Source: an uncultured Candidatus Melainabacteria bacterium
GTDB taxonomy: Bacteria; Cyanobacteriota; Vampirovibrionia; Gastranaerophilales; Gastranaerophilaceae
NCBI GenBank assembly: GCA_934757245.1
Contig: CAKVLH010000002.1
Coordinates: 62,001-126,000 of the forward strand
DNA length: 64,000 bases
Reading direction: 5' to 3'
Positions 17,981 to 27,097 of the stretch are shown here, in pieces. Within the stretch, counting starts at the first letter, position 1; the number at the start of each line of letters is the position of its first letter. The notes under the pieces are model-generated. The model worked only from the letters and a program-made list of their open reading frames with translations, was not told where the DNA came from and searched no databases. The translations under genes were made by a program, and so were the position numbers.

Positions 17981-20464
17981 ATGGAATTAACAAAAAACTG
18001 TACCGGTTGTATGGCTTGTTATAACAAATGTCCAAACAATGCAATTTCAATTGTTTATAATGAAGCAGGATTTTACACTCCACAAATTGATAATAACAAA
18101 TGTACAAATTGTGGACTTTGTGCTTCTGTTTGCCCACAAACAAAAGAAATACAAGTTAAAGACGAACCTACACATTGCTATGCTGTTATGTCTAATGACG
18201 AAATTAGAAAAAATAGTGCTTCTGGAGGGTTATTTGCGTTAATTGCACAAGAATACTTAAAAAATGGTGGATTTGTTTGCGGTGCATCTTTTTCTGATGA
18301 TTTTAGACAGGTAAACCATATAATTATCGATAAAGAAGAAGATTTAATAAAACTTCAAAATTCAAAATATGTTCAGAGTAATATTGGCGATGTTTTTTCT
18401 AAAATCAAGCTTTTACTTGAAAATAACAAAGAGGTGCTTTTTGGTGGAACACCTTGCCAAGTTGCAGGCTTAAATAGCTATTTAGGAAAACGCTATGACA
18501 ATTTATTAACAATGGATTTGGTATGTCATGGTATCCCTTCGCCACTTGTTTGGACAAAATATTTAGATGAACTTACAAATGGAAAAACAATCAAAAGTGT
18601 TTTTTTTAGAAATAAAAAAGAAGGGTGGCACTTTGAACCAGAAGTTGAAATTAATCTGAAAAATAGATTTTATAAAAGAAAAATCAAAAATAAATTATTT
18701 TATAGAGCTTTTTTTGAACATCTCATATTAAATGATACATGTTACAGTTGCAAATATGCAAATTTACAAAGACCCTCTGATATTACGATGGCAGATTTTT
18801 GGGGTATAGAAAATATCGATGCAGAAATGAATGATGAAAAAGGAACTTCGCTATTAATTATAAATACTCAAAGGGGGCAAGAAATTATTGATAAATATAA
18901 GCATTATTTTAAAAAAATAAAAAAATTTAATATCAATGAAGCAATTAATGGTAATCCTCGTTTACAGAATTCAAGCGAAAAAAATCTTGATAATACTCAA
19001 TTTGTAAAAGAATTAAACAAAACACCTATATTGAAAAATATCAAACAAAATTTGTGTCCACAATATGAAGGAGTAATAAAAAATTTTTGGGAATGTGATA
19101 ATTTTGGAGCGACCCTTTCGGCATACGCTATTCAACAATATTTTCTGAAAAGAGGTAAAAATTATTATCTTTTAAAAACGTCTTCTCCCAAAGGTTTTGT
19201 ACAATCTTTTGCTGAAAAATATTTAAAAACAACTCATATTGTTTCAACTCCAATACAGTACGAAGAACTTAACCAGAATACAAATAATTTTATTATAGGT
19301 ACAGACCAAGTACTCCGACCTCTTTTAATAGAATATAATTTAATGGCAGATTTATTTGGTTTTACAAGTTATGGTAAAAAGCGAATTGCTTTTTCTGGTA
19401 GCTTCGGCATGGTGTTTCTTGAAAAAATGAGCTGGATAAACCGATACCAATATAGTAAATTGATAAAAAGATTTGATAACATTTCAACCAGAGAAGTTAC
19501 CGGAAAAAATATTTGTAAAAAAGAGTTTAACATCAATGCAGAATATATAATTGATCCTGTATTTTTAATTGATAAAAATCAATGGTTGGAAATTGCTCCA
19601 GACACGAAAGATAAATATCGTGGTAAAATTGTTTGTTATATATTTGAAATGCATGGTGCAAAAGCTAATGAAGTAAAAGAGTTTTTAGAAAAAAAATACA
19701 ATAAAGAAGTTGTAATGCTTACAAACACAAAACTTCCTGTAGAAGAATTCATATCAGCGATAAAAGATTCTGATGGTTTGGTTACCAATTCTTTTCATGG
19801 AACATGTTTTGCACTAATTTTTAACAAAAAAGTTCTTGGTATAACAAATAGTACTAAAGGCGATGCAAGATTCGATTCTTTAATAAAATTGTTCGATATA
19901 GAAAAACTTACAGTTGAAAAGATAGAAGATATTTATGAACGAGAAGAATTGTTTTGCGAATATAATTTTCAAAATTTCCTAAGCGTTGTTGAAAAAGAAA
20001 GAAAAAGAGCTGAAGCATACTTTGAACAAATTGTTAATAAGGAAAAACAAATAACATTCAACAATTTCCTTGCAGAAATAAATTACCAAATATTTTTACT
20101 AACCGAAAAATTTTTGAAATTTATTATTTATAAATACATAAATATAGTATTTTTAGTGCTTCATTGTATTACACGTAAAAAAATTGTTCTATGGGGAGCT
20201 AGTTTGTTTTTGGCAGATTTATTGAAAAAAAATTCTAAAATAGCAAATCACATCTTGTGCATTATTGATAAAAATCCTATGCAACACAATAAGAAGTTTT
20301 TTGGTTGTATGATTTATCCACCAGAAAAATTAGTCGAACTTAACCCAAAACTCATTATTTCAACTGTAAAAAATAATCATAGAAAAGTTTACAAAGAAAT
20401 AGTGAATTTTGTAAATAAAAATTGTCCTACCGCAACAATTTTGCCGGATATATTTGAAGGATAA
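17981..20464 (+). CDS. ferredoxin / FrhB-like / polysaccharide pyruvyl transferase fusion
   Basis: Four-part protein of 827 residues. (1) Residues 1-52 contain two 4Fe-4S motifs, CTGCMACYNKCP and CTNCGLCASVCP. (2) About 60-330 is an F420-hydrogenase/dehydrogenase beta-subunit-like domain (NSASGGLFALIAQEYL, GGTPCQVAGL, MDLVCHGIPSP, and a later Cys pair in CYSCKYANLQRPSDITMADFWG). (3) About 355-680 resembles polysaccharide pyruvyl transferase (NFGATLSAYAIQQYF, IIGTDQVLRP, SFHGTCFALIF). (4) From about 725 comes the WGASLF module shared with the two upstream glycosyltransferases. FrhB-like plus pyruvyl-transferase pairs occur in polysaccharide clusters of other anaerobes; here all parts are one chain. 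Likely role: modifying a surface glycan. AGGGGA precedes the ATG. Confidence 0.88.
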   Translation: MELTKNCTGCMACYNKCPNNAISIVYNEAGFYTPQIDNNKCTNCGLCASVCPQTKEIQVKDEPTHCYAVMSNDEIRKNSASGGLFALIAQEYLKNGGFVCGASFSDDFRQVNHIIIDKEEDLIKLQNSKYVQSNIGDVFSKIKLLLENNKEVLFGGTPCQVAGLNSYLGKRYDNLLTMDLVCHGIPSPLVWTKYLDELTNGKTIKSVFFRNKKEGWHFEPEVEINLKNRFYKRKIKNKLFYRAFFEHLILNDTCYSCKYANLQRPSDITMADFWGIENIDAEMNDEKGTSLLIINTQRGQEIIDKYKHYFKKIKKFNINEAINGNPRLQNSSEKNLDNTQFVKELNKTPILKNIKQNLCPQYEGVIKNFWECDNFGATLSAYAIQQYFLKRGKNYYLLKTSSPKGFVQSFAEKYLKTTHIVSTPIQYEELNQNTNNFIIGTDQVLRPLLIEYNLMADLFGFTSYGKKRIAFSGSFGMVFLEKMSWINRYQYSKLIKRFDNISTREVTGKNICKKEFNINAEYIIDPVFLIDKNQWLEIAPDTKDKYRGKIVCYIFEMHGAKANEVKEFLEKKYNKEVVMLTNTKLPVEEFISAIKDSDGLVTNSFHGTCFALIFNKKVLGITNSTKGDARFDSLIKLFDIEKLTVEKIEDIYEREELFCEYNFQNFLSVVEKERKRAEAYFEQIVNKEKQITFNNFLAEINYQIFLLTEKFLKFIIYKYINIVFLVLHCITRKKIVLWGASLFLADLLKKNSKIANHILCIIDKNPMQHNKKFFGCMIYPPEKLVELNPKLIISTVKNNHRKVYKEIVNFVNKNCPTATILPDIFEG

Positions 20465-20527
20465 GAGCAGAGAAATTATGAAATAAACTCAATCTTTGTA
20501 TGAGATTATAATAAAGATTAGAAATAA

Positions 20528-20710
20528 CTACAATTCCAACAATGTGATTATAAAGAATTATTAAATGATATTAAATGCAATGATTTCTTTAAACTACTTC
20601 CTTTAAAAGAGAACAATGGATATATGATTTTTGATTCAACGCAAAATTATCAACATCGTTATTACGCATATTATGATTTTCGCAAAAATAAAAAAGAGGA
20701 TGAAGGATAA
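20528..20710 (+). pseudogene. start-less gene remnant
   Basis: A 60-codon open stretch (ending ...YYAYYDFRKNKKEDEG) begins right after in-frame stops and has no start codon until two-fifths of the way in. Composition is like the glycan genes upstream. It looks like the tail of a deleted gene; the family is not recognisable. From 20711 to 20890 I see no gene. Confidence 0.35.
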
Positions 20711-20890
20711 CAAATGACTAATACAAAACCTAATTTTATTTACAAATTTGAGAAAACCAATTCGACGCAAGAATAAAATAACAAATTATTTTTGAGTTTA
20801 TAAAAACTCTTTACAAACTTTTTGTCAAAAATGATATTTTTAAAATAAAAAATGCAAAAGAGCGTAATAGAAAAATGTTGCTTTTTAATG

Positions 20891-21001
20891 AACTAACTAA
20901 CGAAAACGTTTATAAAATAACAGAATTTTATTGAAATAAATCGTAAAATGTTCGAACTTTTAAAAATGTTGTTATAACAACGTTTTAGCATTTAGTTAGT
21001 T
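20891..21001. repeat. imperfect inverted repeat
   Basis: AACTAACTAACGAAAACGTT (20891-20910) faces AACGTTTTAGCATTTAGTTAGTT (20979-21001). Between them lies the perfect palindrome GTTGTTATAACAAC. Possibly remains of a mobile element end or a regulatory site; no gene is associated. Confidence 0.4.
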
Positions 21002-21055
21002 TTGGTGTATGTACCCAAAATACAGTAGTAGAAGTCAAAAGTCGCACTATGACAA

Positions 21056-21086
21056 TAAAAAAGAGACCCTTAAGGTCTCTTTTTTA
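21056..21086. terminator. bidirectional terminator beside tRNA-Ala
   Basis: AGAGACC (21062-21068) and GGTCTCT (21074-21080) around CTTAA, with an A-run left and T-run right. It lies just downstream of the minus-strand tRNA-Ala and would end its transcript. Confidence 0.8.
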
Positions 21087-21088
21087 AA

Positions 21089-21164
21089 TGGTGGAGGTTA
21101 GGAGATTCGAACTCCTGACCCCCTGCGTGCAAAGCAGGTGCTCTACCAGCTGAGCTAAACCCCC
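21089..21164 (-). tRNA. tRNA-Ala (anticodon TGC)
   Basis: The minus strand reads GGGGGTTTAGCTCAGCTGG..., with anticodon stem-loop CTGCTTTGCACGCAG, giving anticodon TGC (Ala). The T-arm has GTTCGAATC. The acceptor 3' strand AACCTCC pairs with GGGGGTT (one G-U), and ACCA is encoded. 76 nt. Confidence 0.95.
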
Positions 21165-21381
21165 ATTTCGGTTGTTTTGGTCTTGTAGTCGCTATCAAAA
21201 ATATCGGCTACATTTATTATTCTACATGATGAATTTTTTTTGTAAAGGGGTTTTTTAATTTTCTTTAACTAATTAAGAAAATTTACTTCATTAATAAATA
21301 TTACCCACTTCTTTAATCCAACTGGGGAATAATCAAACTTATTAAATCAGAGTATTTTTATCTACGAGAAGGAGATAAAAT

Positions 21382-21954
21382 ATGAAACTTGAACATTCTG
21401 AAACATTACAATGTTTAGTAAATGCTTTTGCCGGTGAATCACAAGCAAAAAATCGTTATACTTTTTTTGCAAAAATTGCTCAACAAGAAGGTTATGAGCA
21501 AATCAGTCAAATTTTTCTTGATACAGCATCAAACGAATTTGAACATGCTAAATTATTTTATAAGCATATTCCGAATTCAGAACATTTGACCGTAACAGGC
21601 GCTTATCCTTTCTTTTTTGGTGATACTTATGAAAATCTTAAATCTGCAGCTTCTGGAGAAAGAGAAGAATGGGAAATTCTTTATAAAAATTCTGCGCAAA
21701 TTGCAAAACAAGACGGGTTTGATGATATTTCCAGATTATTTAACAATATTCTAGAAATAGAAAAACGTCATGCGCATAGATTCGAATTACTTGCCCAAAA
21801 TCTGAAGTCTGAAACCATATTCCAAAAAGAAGAAATTACGCAATGGGTTTGCAGAAAATGCGGGCATGTTCATATAGGAAAAGAAGCTCCTTGTAAATGT
21901 CCGGTCTGCGAGCATCCACAAAGCTATTTTCAAATTTTTATAGAAAAATTCTAA
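21382..21954 (+). CDS. rbr: rubrerythrin
   Basis: Cytoplasmic non-haem iron peroxidase that reduces hydrogen peroxide in anaerobes. Residues about 5-140 form a ferritin-like di-iron four-helix bundle with the E-x(n)-ExxH-type ligand motifs FAGESQAKNRY, SNEFEHAKLF and EIEKRHAHRF. Residues about 152-188 form a rubredoxin-like Fe(Cys)4 site: VCRKCGH and CKCPVCEHP. The length of 190 aa is standard. The Shine-Dalgarno GAAGGAGAT precedes the ATG. It stands alone; a peroxide-responsive regulator was not identified. Confidence 0.96.
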   Translation: MKLEHSETLQCLVNAFAGESQAKNRYTFFAKIAQQEGYEQISQIFLDTASNEFEHAKLFYKHIPNSEHLTVTGAYPFFFGDTYENLKSAASGEREEWEILYKNSAQIAKQDGFDDISRLFNNILEIEKRHAHRFELLAQNLKSETIFQKEEITQWVCRKCGHVHIGKEAPCKCPVCEHPQSYFQIFIEKF

Positions 21955-22059
21955 ATATAAATGTGTCGTATAAAATAATAATCTAAATATATTAAGTTCA
22001 CATAGTGTCAAGCTTTTGTTAAAATTTTAAGCGGAATTAAGAATTTTAAGGGAAGTGAG

Positions 22060-25000
22060 ATGAGAAAGAATTTTAAGACACTTATATGTGCCACAGCTAT
22101 TATTGGCTCTATGTCGGCATCTAGTGTTCAGGCATTAGAAATTGATGCTGATATAAATCAATCAACATCTATAACATATGATGAGTCTGTTACCGTAAAG
22201 GATGACGTGATTTGGAATATTACAGACGATTCAAGTCCAACAATAATAGAAATTAACGATAAATTAACTAATAATGGTGCTATTAATAATAACGCCAGTT
22301 TGGTTGTTAAAGAGATTGATAATGCTTTACTCATTGAAAAGAATTTGCAATTAAATTCTAATTCATCTCTGACAATAACAAACGGCGGAGCAAATAGATG
22401 TAGAATTTCACAAGATATATTAAAACTAACCGGCGGAACTTTGGAAAATTTCGGTGAAATAATTACAGATTCTTCTTTGGAAATTGGAAGTGATGCGGTT
22501 TTAAATAACAATGATGATTCTTTGGTAAGAGTTATCTCTGGTAGTTTAACAAACAATGGAACATTAAATAATGCCGGAACGCTCAATATTGAAGATACAT
22601 TAAATAACTTAGGTAAGATAGCAGGTGCTAATGGCATATTGTCAGTAAAAGACGGTTCAAATTCAAGTTCAATAATTCAGAATGAACTTCATATAACAGG
22701 TAATTTCTCTAATACCGGCGAAATGACAGCACATAGCAAGTTTTCAAATTCTGGCACGCTAACCGGTGATACTGGTAAGTTGACAGTAAACGGTGGTACA
22801 AACACAGGTACAATTTCACAAGGTGAATTTATAAATAGTTCTGGTGAATTCAATAATTCAAATATCATTGAAGCAGAAGATTTTAGTAATGCGGGAACTT
22901 TTAACAACAAATCCGGAGCAAGTCTTGTTGCAGGAGATTTGTCGAATTCCGGCAATTTTGTTAATTCTGGAGATGTAATAGCTGACGAAATTAATAATAC
23001 CGGTATTTTTGATAATTCCGGAAATCTTGGTGCAAGCAATGACAAAATCGGTACAATCAATAATGACGGTACTTTTAACAACAGCGGAACTGCTTATATT
23101 AATAATTTCGTAAACGGAGTAAATGATTCAAATTCAACGTTGACTAACAGCGGTACGTTTAATTCAGATTTGATTACAAATAATGGCAGTATTATTAATA
23201 ACAGCTCCGAAAGTGCTGTTGGTTCAATTATTGCAGGAAGTATTACAAATTTCGGTAATATTACAAATGCAGGTGAAATATCAGTTTCTAATTCATTAGA
23301 AAATAATGGTACAATCAGCAACGCCGGAACGATTACGGTTGCAGACACAGGAAGCTTAACAAATACTAGCAATATAAATAATAATGGAACAATAAGTTCT
23401 AATAGCTTTACAAATGGAGTTGATGCAGAAATAACGGGTTCTGGTAATCTAAATCTTAAGCAGGGACAAAATGACGGTAAGATTAGCCAAGCGAAAATTA
23501 CCATAGTAGAAGGTAGTTCATTTCTTAATAATAACTATATAAAAACTGATATTTTAAATAACAAATCAAATTTAATTGGTATCGGTGGAACTCTTTTGAT
23601 TAAGGGTGATGCGAGCGGAAAAGGTGGCAGTAATGCGCTTGGTGCATCAATATCTCAAGATAAATTAACAATTGAAGCAAATTTTGTAAATGACGGATCA
23701 ATTAAAGCAAACGATTTTATGAACAAGAAGAATTTAACCGGCTCTGGCAATCTAACGATTAATAACGGTAGTAATACAGGTTCAATTGCTCAAAAGGATT
23801 TGTCCGTAGTTGAAAATTTTGAAAATAATGGCAAAATTGAAATTAGTAATTCCTTATCAGTTGGAGAAAGCGGTGTAATAAGTGGAGCAAATGGTTCTTT
23901 AATCGTTGATAACGGTTTGAATAAAGGTAAAATTAATCAGAAGGATATTACCATTAAGGGTGAATTAGCCAACTTTATTAATGCTGGTGAAGTTGTTTCA
24001 ACGGATAAATTTGAAAATTCTGGTAAATTTATTGGTGATGATACTTATGGCAATGGTTCTCTAACTGTTGCAAATGGCTTAAATCATACTAATGGTTTGA
24101 TTAGTCAATCAAAATTAACTATAACTCAAAATACAACAGGTTTTAAAAATGACGGAAGCATTATTGCCGAAATTATAAACAATGGAACTTTCAATAATAC
24201 AGGCAATATTGGAGATGATACAGCCGGAGCTGTAAATAATGATTTTATAAACAAAGGAAGTTTTATTAATAGTGGAAATGCTTACATTAAAGATTTAAGC
24301 AATTCAGGAACTATTAATAACACAAGTAATATTATTGTTAGTGGGAATTTAGAAAATACAAATCTTGTCGAAAATTCCGGCAAACTTGATATTACGGGTA
24401 AATTAACAAATACAAAAACAATTCGCAACTTAGCGCAAGGTAATATAATTGTTAGTGATGAATTGATTAATTCGGATAATTTCTCAAACGCGGGAACTGT
24501 CAATGCTAATAAAGTTACAAATAAAGGAACAATCGCAAATAGTGGAACTTTTGAGGCAAACACCATTACTAATGGCGATGCGAATTCAACTTCAAGCGCA
24601 ATTGTTAATACTGGCAATCTAACCGTTAGCGAAATGATTAACAATGCAATATTACAAAATAAAGGTAATAATTCACAATTAGATATCACGACTTCGCTAA
24701 CTAACAATGGTTCAATTTTAAACGAAGGCGCTATGAATTTTACAGCAAATAGTGAACTTGTTAATACCGACACTATTTCTGTTGAAAATGGCGGTTCAAT
24801 CGTTGGCGCAATTGTTAAAAATACAAAAGTGATTAGCGCAAAAGACGCGTCAAAATTAGATTTTATAAGTTTGGATAACGCTCAAGGTACAATTAGTCTT
24901 AAAAACGGTTCAAGATTAAATATTGCGAATCAAACATCTGCAATCGAAGGTACAATTATCGCAGAAGGCAATAATGATTCTTCTCAGAATCGAATTGATG

Positions 25001-26829
25001 TAGCAGGAAGCAATAAAGATTTTATCGGTACTTTGTTAGTTGGTAATAATGCAGGCGACAAAACTGATTTGACTTTGGGCGGAATAAATGTAACAAACGA
25101 CGCGCAAGTTGGTATTGCCCAAGCGGGTAAATTGATTTTATCAGGTAATTCAACTGTTAATTTGAATGAAGGCGATACAGTAAAAGGTGATATCAATCTT
25201 CTTACAGGCGGAAAACTCAATCTTGACGGATATAATTTGATTACAGGGAATAAATCAACTCAAGAAGGCGGAAATAAAGCTTATTATTCACAAACCGGCG
25301 GTACTTTGAACCTTATCAATAATTCTACTCTTGCTCTTGGTGATTCAGCTACAATGACAGGTGGAGATTTGAATATTGACGGTACGTCTCAATTCTTAGT
25401 AACTTCAGAAGAAAACGGAACAATTGATTCTGCGAATTTCTTAGATAATTTAACAATGGCAGACGGCGCAAGATTTGGTGTTATGAATAGCGACGGTGCT
25501 GATTATAATATTGAAAATATCAATGTTAATAACGGGACTGCTAATTTTACAATTGATGTTTTAGGTAGAAGTAATGCAGAATACGAACACGGCTCAGACC
25601 AATTCTTTGGTGAAAACATTAATGGTAACGGTACAATCAATATTGAAGATTGGACTCTAGCAGGTGATATTTTCGGTTGGCAAGCACCGATTGATAGAGA
25701 TATCAAGCTTGATAACGTTTTTGCTTATAATAACATTTCTCCAAATGTTAAACTTACTGCAACTAAGAAGGAAGTGTTTACTCCGATTGGTTGGTATCAA
25801 TTAAACAATCATGGCGGAATGAATGGTAATTATCAGTTAAATTTGACAAGATTTAATCCGCAGGTTTACAGAGGTCAAGTAACGACTTTATCTCAATATA
25901 TGAACCAACTTGCAATTGACGATATGTTGTTCAATCATTCAATGCTATTACCAAGCTTTAAGGATGATGACCTGTCTGATAATGGCACAATGGCAAACAG
26001 ATACGCTGCGGCTAATCCTTTGTACGCGCCATATCAGTATTCTAAAAAGGACGGCGGACTTTGGTACAGAATGTACGGTACTTTTGAAACTCTGCAAATG
26101 AATCAAGCAGGTTTGGGAAGAGTTGGTAATAACGCTTACGGTACAATTATCGGTGCTGACTTTGGGTTAAAAGAACTTAAACATGGTTGGAAATTCATGC
26201 CGACTGCGTATATTGGCTATAACGGTGCGCACCAATATTTTGCAGGTGCAGGTGCTTACCAAAACGGCGGACAAGCAGGTTTCTTAGGAACTTGGTATAA
26301 AGATAACTTTGTTTTAGGCGGTTTGGTATATGGCGGTGTTTACCAAAACAGCATGGACATTGCAGGACACACTGATAATACATTTAACTATTTTGCAGGT
26401 GCTTCAGCAAAAGGTGCTTACAACTGGAGATTTCATAGAGATTGGGTATTGCAACCTAATTTAATGCTTGCATATAATTTCTTTGGTCAACAAAACTGGC
26501 ACTCAGATTTCGGTCAAATGGGTATGATGTCAGGAATATTAAATGGTATTAATTTAGCACCCGGCATGAACTTAATTTGGGAAAAAGAAACATTTAGTAT
26601 TTATGCAACTTTACAATATATGTATAACTTGAATGGTGCCGTTGACGGTAGAGCAGGAAATGTAAGCCTTCCTCATTTATATATGGATAGAGGTTATATC
26701 CAATATGGATTTGGATTTACAAAACGCTTTACTGACAGATTCTCAGGATACTTCCAAACAGTATTCAGAAATGTTGGCAGAACCGGCGTAGGATTTCAAT
26801 TAGGTTTGAATATCAAGTTGGGTAAATAA
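22060..26829 (+). CDS. giant Asn-rich autotransporter (type V secreted surface protein)
   Basis: 1589-residue outer-membrane protein. A Sec signal peptide occupies residues 1-26 (KTLICATAIIGSMSASSVQA). A passenger of about 1250 residues is built from degenerate Asn/Ser/Gly/Thr repeats of the N-N-G-T-I-N-N-A-G / NSG-F-x-N type, typical of a beta-helix. The last ~260 residues (from about YRMYGTFETLQMNQAG) alternate as amphipathic strands and end GFQLGLNIKLGK, consistent with an autotransporter barrel, although the last residue is K rather than the usual F/W. No catalytic triad is visible, so adhesin or other structural roles are likelier than protease. AAGGGAAG precedes the ATG; a terminator follows directly. 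Confidence 0.88.
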   Translation: MRKNFKTLICATAIIGSMSASSVQALEIDADINQSTSITYDESVTVKDDVIWNITDDSSPTIIEINDKLTNNGAINNNASLVVKEIDNALLIEKNLQLNSNSSLTITNGGANRCRISQDILKLTGGTLENFGEIITDSSLEIGSDAVLNNNDDSLVRVISGSLTNNGTLNNAGTLNIEDTLNNLGKIAGANGILSVKDGSNSSSIIQNELHITGNFSNTGEMTAHSKFSNSGTLTGDTGKLTVNGGTNTGTISQGEFINSSGEFNNSNIIEAEDFSNAGTFNNKSGASLVAGDLSNSGNFVNSGDVIADEINNTGIFDNSGNLGASNDKIGTINNDGTFNNSGTAYINNFVNGVNDSNSTLTNSGTFNSDLITNNGSIINNSSESAVGSIIAGSITNFGNITNAGEISVSNSLENNGTISNAGTITVADTGSLTNTSNINNNGTISSNSFTNGVDAEITGSGNLNLKQGQNDGKISQAKITIVEGSSFLNNNYIKTDILNNKSNLIGIGGTLLIKGDASGKGGSNALGASISQDKLTIEANFVNDGSIKANDFMNKKNLTGSGNLTINNGSNTGSIAQKDLSVVENFENNGKIEISNSLSVGESGVISGANGSLIVDNGLNKGKINQKDITIKGELANFINAGEVVSTDKFENSGKFIGDDTYGNGSLTVANGLNHTNGLISQSKLTITQNTTGFKNDGSIIAEIINNGTFNNTGNIGDDTAGAVNNDFINKGSFINSGNAYIKDLSNSGTINNTSNIIVSGNLENTNLVENSGKLDITGKLTNTKTIRNLAQGNIIVSDELINSDNFSNAGTVNANKVTNKGTIANSGTFEANTITNGDANSTSSAIVNTGNLTVSEMINNAILQNKGNNSQLDITTSLTNNGSILNEGAMNFTANSELVNTDTISVENGGSIVGAIVKNTKVISAKDASKLDFISLDNAQGTISLKNGSRLNIANQTSAIEGTIIAEGNNDSSQNRIDVAGSNKDFIGTLLVGNNAGDKTDLTLGGINVTNDAQVGIAQAGKLILSGNSTVNLNEGDTVKGDINLLTGGKLNLDGYNLITGNKSTQEGGNKAYYSQTGGTLNLINNSTLALGDSATMTGGDLNIDGTSQFLVTSEENGTIDSANFLDNLTMADGARFGVMNSDGADYNIENINVNNGTANFTIDVLGRSNAEYEHGSDQFFGENINGNGTINIEDWTLAGDIFGWQAPIDRDIKLDNVFAYNNISPNVKLTATKKEVFTPIGWYQLNNHGGMNGNYQLNLTRFNPQVYRGQVTTLSQYMNQLAIDDMLFNHSMLLPSFKDDDLSDNGTMANRYAAANPLYAPYQYSKKDGGLWYRMYGTFETLQMNQAGLGRVGNNAYGTIIGADFGLKELKHGWKFMPTAYIGYNGAHQYFAGAGAYQNGGQAGFLGTWYKDNFVLGGLVYGGVYQNSMDIAGHTDNTFNYFAGASAKGAYNWRFHRDWVLQPNLMLAYNFFGQQNWHSDFGQMGMMSGILNGINLAPGMNLIWEKETFSIYATLQYMYNLNGAVDGRAGNVSLPHLYMDRGYIQYGFGFTKRFTDRFSGYFQTVFRNVGRTGVGFQLGLNIKLGK

Positions 26830-26839
26830 AAAATCGAAA

Positions 26840-26875
26840 AATAGCGCGTTCAATTGAGCGCGCTATTTTTTTTGT
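26840..26875 (+). terminator. intrinsic terminator after the autotransporter
   Basis: AATAGCGCG (26840-26848) pairs with CGCGCTATT (26859-26867), followed by a T-run. Confidence 0.9.
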
Positions 26876-27097
26876 TCTGAATAACAGAAAGCCCCTTTCG
26901 GAAGAGAGACAAAAGGAGCAAGGCTAATATTATGAAGAAAAGATTTGGATACTAAAGAAGTAAGCCGAACACACACACAATGCCTAATCATTTTTTTAGT
27001 CGAAATCCGACAATTCACTAGCTGCCTTCGACTTACATATATATTTTAGCATTTGTCTCCATTCTTCTTAATCTGCTAAAGTAGTAATTCTTAAGGA
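26876..27097. other. 222-bp gap with weak secondary structure
   Basis: Lies between two converging genes. It contains AAAGGAG followed by a seven-codon frame at 26932-26955 (probably chance), and a possible stem AGTCGAA/TTCGACT (26998-27004 with 27027-27033). No promoter or known RNA family was recognised. Confidence 0.3.

Noticed and set aside
22158..25706. Several long minus-strand frames opposite the autotransporter
   Set aside because: They are low-complexity complements of Asn/Gly/Thr repeats, with no ribosome sites or domains.
26932..26955. Seven-codon frame MKKRFGY after AAAGGAG
   Set aside because: Spacing of about 13 bases is long, there is no promoter and the peptide has no distinctive feature; most likely chance.
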